Below are positions 58,442 to 64,000 of a DNA stretch of 64,000 bases, in pieces. Numbering within the stretch: position 1 is the stretch's first letter; every line of letters begins with the position of its first letter. Location of the stretch: the NCBI RefSeq assembly GCF_017303055.1, contig NZ_JAEKJT010000003.1:434001-498000 (forward strand). The letters run 5' to 3'. The position numbers and the translations under genes were made by a program. Under the pieces are notes generated by a model, which had not been told where the DNA came from, did not search any database, and saw only the letters and a list, made by a program, of their open reading frames with translations. This DNA is from Halomonas litopenaei (lineage in GTDB: Bacteria; Pseudomonadota; Gammaproteobacteria; Pseudomonadales; Halomonadaceae).

Positions 58442-59931
58442 GTCGACCTCTTGTCGGTGTCAGGGAGGGGAATACCATAGTCGTCCCAGCGTTCGCTGAC
58501 CCGGGACTTTATGCTGTCGTCCATGCTGATTGCCACGCCCCACTCACGATCGGTCTCACCGGGCCACTTGCTGGTCGCGTCCAGCCCCATCTTGGAGCCG
58601 AGTCCGGCTACCGGAGAGGCAAAATCCAGGTAGTCGATAGGCGTGTTCTCGACCATCACGGTATCCCGGGCGGGGTCCATGCGGGTCGTAATCGCCCAGA
58701 TCACGTCTTCCCACTGGCGGGCGTCGACGTCGTCATCCAGCACGATAACGAACTTGGTGTACATGAACTGACGCAGAAAGCTCCAGACCCCCATCATCAC
58801 GCGCTTGGCGTGGCCAGGGTACTGCTTCTTCATGGTCACCACCGCCATGCGGTACGAACAGCCTTCCGGGGGCAGATAGAAGTCGACGATCTCGGGAAAC
58901 TGGCGACGCAGGATCGGCACAAACACTTCGTTCAAGGCAAGCCCGAGAATCGCCGGCTCGTCCGGGGGGCGACCGGTGTAGGTCGAGTGATAGATGGCAT
59001 CCTTGCGCATGGTCATGCGCGTCACCGTAAACACCGGAAACGTCTCTACCTCGTTGTAGTAGCCGGTGTGGTCACCATAAGGCCCTTCTGGCGCCGTATC
59101 ATCGGGGTAGAGAAACCCCTCAAGGATGATTTCGGCGGACGCCGGTACCTGCAGGTCCGCATGACCACACTTCACCAGTTCGGTGCGCGACCCACGCAGC
59201 AGGCCGGCAAAGGCGTACTCGGACAGCGAGTCGGGCACGGGGGTGACGGCGCCCAGGATCGTGGCGGGGTCGGCTCCCAGAGCCACCGCGACGGGAAATG
59301 GCTCGCCAGGATGCTGTTGCTGGAATTCCTGGAAATCCAGCGCCCCACCGCGGTGGGACAGCCAGCGCATGATCAAGCGGTTCTTGCCGAGCTTCTGCTG
59401 ACGATAGATGCCCAGGTTCTGGCGGGACTTGTGCGGGCCCTTGGTGATCACCAGTGGCCAGGTCACCAACGGCGCCGCATCACCGGGCCAGCAATGCTGG
59501 ATCGGCAGCATGTCGAGATCGACCTCGTCACCCTCGAACACCCGCGCCTGGACAGGTGCGGAGCGCACGGTCTTGGGCCCCATGCTCATCACCTGCTTGA
59601 AGATCGGCAGTTTTTCCCAGGCATCTCGGAAGCCCTTGGGGGGCTCCGGCTCCTTGAGGAAAGCCAATAGCTCGCCGACCTCGCGCAGCGCTTCCACCGA
59701 CTCCTGCCCCATGCCCATGGCCACACGCTTCGGGGTGCCAAACAGGTTGCCCAGCAGCGGCATGTCGCTGCCTTTCACGTTTTCAAACAGCAGCGCCGGT
59801 CCGCCGGCCCTCAAGGTCCGGTCGCAGATCTCGGTAATCTCGAGATACGGATCCACTTCCGCGCTAACGCGCTTGAGCTCGCCAGCCGCTTCAAGACCCG
59901 CGATAAAGTCACGCAAGTCGCTATACTTCAT
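58438..59931 (-). CDS. ubiD: 4-hydroxy-3-polyprenylbenzoate decarboxylase UbiD
   Basis: Decarboxylates the ring in ubiquinone synthesis with prenylated FMN. It has 497 aa. Begins [22 protein letters not shown], shows the catalytic E-x-x-x-R region around [11 protein letters not shown], and TSKWPGE near the C-terminus. Head of the ubiD-fre-folM group. ubiE, ubiJ and ubiB are also in the window. Confidence 0.96.
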   Translation of the reverse strand: MKYSDLRDFIAGLEAAGELKRVSAEVDPYLEITEICDRTLRAGGPALLFENVKGSDMPLLGNLFGTPKRVAMGMGQESVEALREVGELLAFLKEPEPPKGFRDAWEKLPIFKQVMSMGPKTVRSAPVQARVFEGDEVDLDMLPIQHCWPGDAAPLVTWPLVITKGPHKSRQNLGIYRQQKLGKNRLIMRWLSHRGGALDFQEFQQQHPGEPFPVAVALGADPATILGAVTPVPDSLSEYAFAGLLRGSRTELVKCGHADLQVPASAEIILEGFLYPDDTAPEGPYGDHTGYYNEVETFPVFTVTRMTMRKDAIYHSTYTGRPPDEPAILGLALNEVFVPILRRQFPEIVDFYLPPEGCSYRMAVVTMKKQYPGHAKRVMMGVWSFLRQFMYTKFVIVLDDDVDARQWEDVIWAITTRMDPARDTVMVENTPIDYLDFASPVAGLGSKMGLDATSKWPGETDREWGVAISMDDSIKSRVSERWDDYGIPLPDTDKRST

Positions 59932-59949
59932 GCGAATTTCTCGCTGTCA

Positions 59950-59985
59950 AATACACCAAAGGGGCAGCATAGCATGCTGCCCCTT
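59950..59985 (-). terminator. rho terminator
   Basis: Stem AAGGGGCAGCAT / ATGCTGCCCCTT with a 3-nt loop between the rho stop and ubiD; the minus-strand 3' side reads TTTGGTGTATTT. Confidence 0.8.
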
Positions 59986-60009
59986 CGACTGACCTCGAAT
60001 GAACGACGA

Positions 60010-61269
60010 TCAGCGCCGCTTCATGGCCTCAAAGAACTCGATATTGGTCTTGGTGTCCTTGAGTCGATCAATCAGGAACTCGGTCGCAGCCGTATCATCC
60101 ATGGGATTGAGCAGCTTGCGCAGGATCCACATCCGCTGCATCTCGTCATCGGAAGCAATCAGGTCTTCGCGACGGGTGCCACTGCGACGGATGTTCAGAG
60201 CGGGATAGACGCGACGCTCGGCCAGGCGACGATCCAGATGGGCTTCCATGTTGCCGGTACCCTTGAACTCCTCGAAGATCACCTCGTCCATCTTGGAGCC
60301 GGTATCGACCAGAGCCGTCGCGATGATGGTCAGGCTGCCACCTTCCTCGATGTTTCGCGCGGCGCCGAAGAAGCGCTTGGGCTTCTCGAGTGCATGGGCA
60401 TCGACACCACCGGTCAGCACCTTGCCCGAAGACGGCACCACGGTGTTGTAGGCACGGGCCAGACGAGTGATGGAGTCGAGCAGAATGACCACGTCCTTCT
60501 TGTGCTCGACCAGCCGCTTGGCCTTCTCGATGACCATCTCGGCGACCTGTACATGACGCGCCGGGGGCTCGTCGAAGGTAGACGCCACCACTTCGCCGCG
60601 CACTGTCCGCGACATCTCGGTCACTTCCTCCGGACGCTCGTCGATCAGCAACACGATCAGCTGGCATTCGGGGTTGTTGCGCGTAATGGATGTCGCAATA
60701 TTCTGCAACATCAGTGTCTTACCAGCCTTGGGCGGAGACACGATCAGACCACGCTGGCCCTTGCCGATGGGCGCCGTGAGGTCGATGATGCGGGCCGTCA
60801 GATCCTCGGTGGAACCGTTGCCGATTTCCATGCGCAGACGATCCTGCGGAAACAGCGGCGTGAGGTTCTCGAACAGGATCTTGTGCTTGGCGTTCTCCGG
60901 ACGATCAAGGTTGATCTGGCTGACCTTGAGCAAGGCAAAGTAGCGCTCGCCTTCCTTGGGGGGGCGAATCTTGCCGGAGATGGTGTCGCCCTTACGCAGG
61001 TTGAAGCGACGGATCTGAGAGGGCGAGACGTAGATGTCGTCGGGGCCGGCCAGGTAGGAACTGTCGGCACTGCGCAAAAATCCGAAACCGTCCTGAAGGA
61101 TCTCCAGTACGCCATCGCCGAAGATGTCTTCGCCGCTCTTGGCGTGCTTCTTCAGAATGGCAAAAATGATGTCCTGCTTGCGGGACCGGGCCAGATTATC
61201 GATACCCATCTCGCGTGCGATATCGAGAAGCTCCGGCACGGGCTTTTGCTTGAGTTCGGTCAGATTCAT
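60010..61269 (-). CDS. rho: Transcription termination factor Rho
   Basis: Hexameric RNA-dependent ATPase that ends transcription. It has 419 aa. The N-terminal Rho domain ([22 protein letters not shown], short motif [13 protein letters not shown]) and cold-shock-like RNA-binding domain ([21 protein letters not shown]) are complete, then Walker [12 protein letters not shown], Walker [17 protein letters not shown], and the Q- and R-loops ([22 protein letters not shown]). The gene is read towards ubiD. Confidence 0.98.
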   Translation of the reverse strand: MNLTELKQKPVPELLDIAREMGIDNLARSRKQDIIFAILKKHAKSGEDIFGDGVLEILQDGFGFLRSADSSYLAGPDDIYVSPSQIRRFNLRKGDTISGKIRPPKEGERYFALLKVSQINLDRPENAKHKILFENLTPLFPQDRLRMEIGNGSTEDLTARIIDLTAPIGKGQRGLIVSPPKAGKTLMLQNIATSITRNNPECQLIVLLIDERPEEVTEMSRTVRGEVVASTFDEPPARHVQVAEMVIEKAKRLVEHKKDVVILLDSITRLARAYNTVVPSSGKVLTGGVDAHALEKPKRFFGAARNIEEGGSLTIIATALVDTGSKMDEVIFEEFKGTGNMEAHLDRRLAERRVYPALNIRRSGTRREDLIASDDEMQRMWILRKLLNPMDDTAATEFLIDRLKDTKTNIEFFEAMKRR

Positions 61270-61707
61270 CAGAGTTCAGAAATTACTCGTGGAAGCCGGG
61301 CGACAGGGCGCCGTGGGGCGAAAAAAGGACACGCCGATTGAGTGCGTTCAGAGCCCGGGGCTGCTCGTGCGAGGCCTGGTAAAGATGATAGGGCCATGGG
61401 CTGGATTCTCCAGAAGGGAGAACCACGCCAGCGTCTGGACGAGGGAGCAGATTCATTCGCCATTGCCAGATCTCGATTGCTGGAACCCTTGGGGGGCTCT
61501 GGCAGAGCTGGCATCGTGCGGGCTGTCTGACGACTTGGGATGGTCACGCCGCGGCAGCGACGCGACCGGGAAAACACATTCGAAACAGGCGAATGACCCG
61601 ATACTAGACAAGCCGGCGAGGGAACGCAAGCCCCCTGCCTCCCCCAGATCATTGACATACCAGAAAGCGATACGCAACCTTGACCCATCTCCAGTGAAGG
61701 ACCCCAC
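61270..61707. other. Divergent intergenic region between rho and ppx
   Basis: About 440 bp. No gene is supported; trxA, which normally sits beside rho in Pseudomonas, is missing. It should hold the rho leader and both promoters. AAGGA lies 7 nt before ppx. Confidence 0.65.
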
Positions 61708-63261
61708 ATGAACCAACCCTCGGATTCGCTCAGCGCCCTGCGTGAGACGCCCCATGACCCCGGCAAGGACCCTGCTCGCCTGGCCGCCATCGATCTGGGC
61801 TCCAACAGCTTCCACCTGCTGGTGGCCAATTATCAGGACGATCGGCTTCAGGTGGTGGCGCGACTGGGCGAAAAGGTCCAGCTGGCAGCCGGGCTCGACG
61901 ATGACGGCTACCTCAATGAGGACGCCATGGCGCGCGCACTGGACTGTCTGGGGCGCTTCGCCCCCTTCCTTGAAGGGATTCCGGCGACGCGCATGCGTGT
62001 CGTGGGCACCAACGCCCTGCGCGACGCGCACAATAGTCAGGAGCTGATCGATCGCGCCGAAGCCTTGCTCGGCACGCGCATCGAGATCATCGCCGGTCGC
62101 GAGGAGGCCCGCCTGATCTATCTGGGTGCGGCCCATGCCCTGGCGGAAAGCGGTCGACGCCTGATCGTGGATATCGGTGGCGGCTCCACCGAGTTCATCA
62201 TCGGCGAACAGTTCGAGCCCAAGGCGCTGGAAAGCCTCTCCATGGGCTGCGTCACCTTCACCCGCCGCTTCTTCGGCGATGGCGACATCACCGAGAAGCG
62301 CATGCGTAACGCCGAGCTTGCCGCGCTGTCGGAGCTCGCCAACATCCGTCGCCCCTATCAACGTCTGGGCTGGGATGATCCGGTCGGCTCCAGCGGCACC
62401 ATCAAGGCGGCAGCTGCGGTGTTGCATGCTGCAGGTGACTCCCCAGAGGGCGTCATCACTCGCGATGGGCTGGCCAAGCTGCGCAAGCGTCTGATCAAGA
62501 CCAAACAGCTGGACAAGGTGTCGATGGAGGGTCTGAAGGCCGATCGTGCACGAGTGTTTCCGGCCGGAGTGGCGATTCTCAGCGCTATCTTCGAAGCCTT
62601 TGAGCTGACGCAGATGCGCTTCGCCGATGGCGCCCTGCGCGAAGGGGTGCTCTACGACATGGCGGGCCGCAACAGTCCTGAGGACTCGCGCCTGAAGAGC
62701 CTGGAGACGCTGGCCCGCTACAACGCCGTGGACACACGCCAGGCCGACAATGTCGCCGCCTCGGCACGGGCCATGTTCGAGCAGGTCAAGCAGGACTGGA
62801 ACCTGGACGAGGAGCGCGGACGCTATCTGGAATGGGCCGCCTGGATGCATGAGATCGGCCAGTCCATCTCCCATAGCCAGTTCCACCGTCACGGCGCCTA
62901 TCTGCTTGAATACTCCGACCTGGCCGGCTTCTCGCGCCCGGAGCAGCGCCTGCTGTCATTCCTGGTGCGGGCGCACCGCCGCAAGTTTCCGCTCAAGGAG
63001 TGGCAAGCGCTGCCCGAAAGCGAACAGCGCGACAGCCAGCGCCTGGCCCGGCTGTTGCGCCTGGCGGTCATTCTCAACCATTCGCGCCCCGAGCAAGCGC
63101 CCGCGGCGCCGCGCCTCGAGGTGGATGACGACACCCTTCACCTGCACTACGAAGGTGGCGATGAGCCAGGACTCTTGTGCACCGACCTGGAACGAGAAGC
63201 CGACTATCTTGCCAGCACCGACTTCGCGCTGGTGCTGCATGCGGTGACCGCGGACCGCTGA
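61708..63261 (+). CDS. ppx: Exopolyphosphatase Ppx/GppA family
   Basis: Releases phosphate from polyphosphate ends, and may hydrolyse pppGpp. It has 517 aa. ASKHA-fold phosphate loops are AIDLGSNSFHLLVAN and VDIGGGSTEFIIGE; GREEARLIYLGA lies between. A C-terminal HD-like helical domain contains WAAWMHEIGQSISHSQFHRHGAYLL. Length and the C-terminal domain fit long Ppx (E. coli 513 aa). ppk is 11 kb upstream in the same direction. Confidence 0.95.
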   Translation: MNQPSDSLSALRETPHDPGKDPARLAAIDLGSNSFHLLVANYQDDRLQVVARLGEKVQLAAGLDDDGYLNEDAMARALDCLGRFAPFLEGIPATRMRVVGTNALRDAHNSQELIDRAEALLGTRIEIIAGREEARLIYLGAAHALAESGRRLIVDIGGGSTEFIIGEQFEPKALESLSMGCVTFTRRFFGDGDITEKRMRNAELAALSELANIRRPYQRLGWDDPVGSSGTIKAAAAVLHAAGDSPEGVITRDGLAKLRKRLIKTKQLDKVSMEGLKADRARVFPAGVAILSAIFEAFELTQMRFADGALREGVLYDMAGRNSPEDSRLKSLETLARYNAVDTRQADNVAASARAMFEQVKQDWNLDEERGRYLEWAAWMHEIGQSISHSQFHRHGAYLLEYSDLAGFSRPEQRLLSFLVRAHRRKFPLKEWQALPESEQRDSQRLARLLRLAVILNHSRPEQAPAAPRLEVDDDTLHLHYEGGDEPGLLCTDLEREADYLASTDFALVLHAVTADR

Positions 63262-63345
63262 CGACGTGGCCAGACAACAGACGCACGCTGGCGGGATCAC
63301 CTAGCGGGGTCACGTACTAAGGTCCCGTCGGCGAGCAAACTCCCA

Positions 63346-64000
63346 TCAGGGAATGGTCGTCCAGCCTTGTGCTACCGCGATCCAGGCCCCTGAAGCGGCA
63401 TCCAGCACCGCGACGCATTCGTCGGCTCGCCACAGCAGCACGATATGACAACGCTGCCAGGGAGGCACCGCAGCCTCCTGCAGCAGCCGCTTCACATCGC
63501 GCCGTCCACGGCCTTCCAGGCAAATGCGCTCTCCCCCCTGGCGCGCTCGCAGCGTCAGCAGGCAACGCGCCTGGCCAGAAGGCGCGACCAGGGCAAGCGT
63601 CCTCCCTGCCACCACGACCTCACGCCCAGACCACCACGGCATCTCCGGCAGCGAGACCGGGGTCGTGCGGCTGTCCGCCAGCAGATACAAGGTGCCGCGC
63701 CAGCAGCGCGCTTCGCCACCTGACCAGTGGATCCTCACTTCGGCATCACGTCGTGCCCGGCACTGGGACATGATCTCATCCAGCCGTGTCCCCGGTGGCG
63801 TGGCCAGGTCCAGACAGCGCAGACACCAGCCCAGCAGCCAGCGCTGGCGCGGTCGCGACAGCGCCAGTAGCCCATTTAGCGGCAACCTGGCCGGATCGCC
63901 CCCCAGCCTGTCCAGATCCTCCTGGGCGTATTCCTCGAGCAGCGATACCGCCTCACCAGCATGCCGTGCACTGGCGGACAGCGCTTGAAGGGCGTCAGGC
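63346..64000 (-). CDS. tilS: tRNA(Ile)-lysidine synthetase TilS, C-terminal part
   Basis: Modifies C34 of the tRNA-Ile that reads AUA to lysidine. Only the last 217 codons are inside the window; the frame stays open through 64000 and the gene continues beyond it. The first visible residues (EAVSLLEEYAQEDLDRL) match the helical substrate-binding domain, followed by the LSRPRQRWLLGWCLR region and the C-terminal barrel ending AVLDAASGAWIAVAQGW. The N-terminal PP-loop is off the window, so the family is inferred from the C-terminal domains. Convergent with ppx after 84 nt. Confidence 0.88.
   Translation of the reverse strand, partial: PDALQALSASARHAGEAVSLLEEYAQEDLDRLGGDPARLPLNGLLALSRPRQRWLLGWCLRCLDLATPPGTRLDEIMSQCRARRDAEVRIHWSGGEARCWRGTLYLLADSRTTPVSLPEMPWWSGREVVVAGRTLALVAPSGQARCLLTLRARQGGERICLEGRGRRDVKRLLQEAAVPPWQRCHIVLLWRADECVAVLDAASGAWIAVAQGWTTIP

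Noticed and set aside
60146..60667. 173-codon frame within rho on the same strand
   Set aside because: Alternative frame of rho; no independent ribosome site or domain.
61269..61829. Minus-strand 186-codon frame over the rho-ppx gap
   Set aside because: It overlaps the ppx start antisense and shows no family features.

Overview
The window is a high-GC gammaproteobacterial chromosome segment, most likely from the Halomonadaceae (Halomonas or a close relative). This is inferred from gene content and gene order, not from a database search. Three blocks follow orders familiar from Pseudomonas: mutS-fdxA-rsmZ; gltD/gltB-aroB-aroK-pilQPONM | ponA ... maeB-rpmE | priA-argS-SPOR-hslVU-DUF971-ubiE-ubiJ-ubiB-hisE-tatABC; and hemB-ppk ... 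ubiD-rho | ppx. Proteins are acidic, as in moderate halophiles. No tRNA, rRNA, insertion sequence, prophage or CRISPR array was seen.

Layout. 0-8 kb: mutS and fdxA forward, then on the minus strand a GGA-rich small RNA of the RsmZ/CsrB type, eno, kdsA and pyrG. 8-14 kb: glutamate synthase gltB-gltD (minus). 14.6-20.6 kb: pilM-N-O-P-Q-aroK-aroB, a tightly overlapping minus-strand operon. 20.8-24.2 kb: ponA (PBP1A) and a DUF481 outer-membrane protein. 24.4-26.2 kb: a single-domain malic enzyme and ribosomal protein L31 (minus). 26.4-31.2 kb: priA, argS and an SPOR-domain protein. 31.8-38.7 kb: one very large RTX/VWA adhesin-like gene set into otherwise conserved synteny, behind an AT-rich intergenic stretch. 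39-46.4 kb: hslVU, DUF971, ubiE-ubiJ-ubiB, hisE and tatABC. 46.6-50.7 kb: elbB (minus), hemB and ppk. 51-53.1 kb: a Tat-exported PhoX phosphatase (minus) with a candidate Pho box. 53.4-55 kb: a possible orphan GspL-like protein and a lipoprotein transglycosylase. 55-61.3 kb, minus strand: rho, ubiD-fre-folM, a small His-rich membrane protein, an aromatic-amino-acid leader region and a DAHP synthase. 61.7-64 kb: ppx and the 3' end of tilS (minus).

The strongest unusual signal lies between 56.1 and 56.6 kb, upstream of the DAHP synthase. Reading the minus strand, a Shine-Dalgarno-led 60-codon ORF contains the run FYWSSFTWYWF and ends just before a 14-bp perfect hairpin with a U-tract. A second Shine-Dalgarno-led 52-codon ORF follows, also packed with Tyr, Phe and Trp, and it ends 4 nt before the DAHP synthase start. 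This looks like a transcription attenuator followed by a second, translational leader, sensing all three aromatic amino acids at the committed step of the shikimate pathway.

Other points of note are the RsmZ-like RNA, the Pho box beside ppk/phoX/ppx (polyphosphate and phosphate metabolism), and the adhesin with five tandem modules of about 255 residues but no recognised N-terminal retention module.
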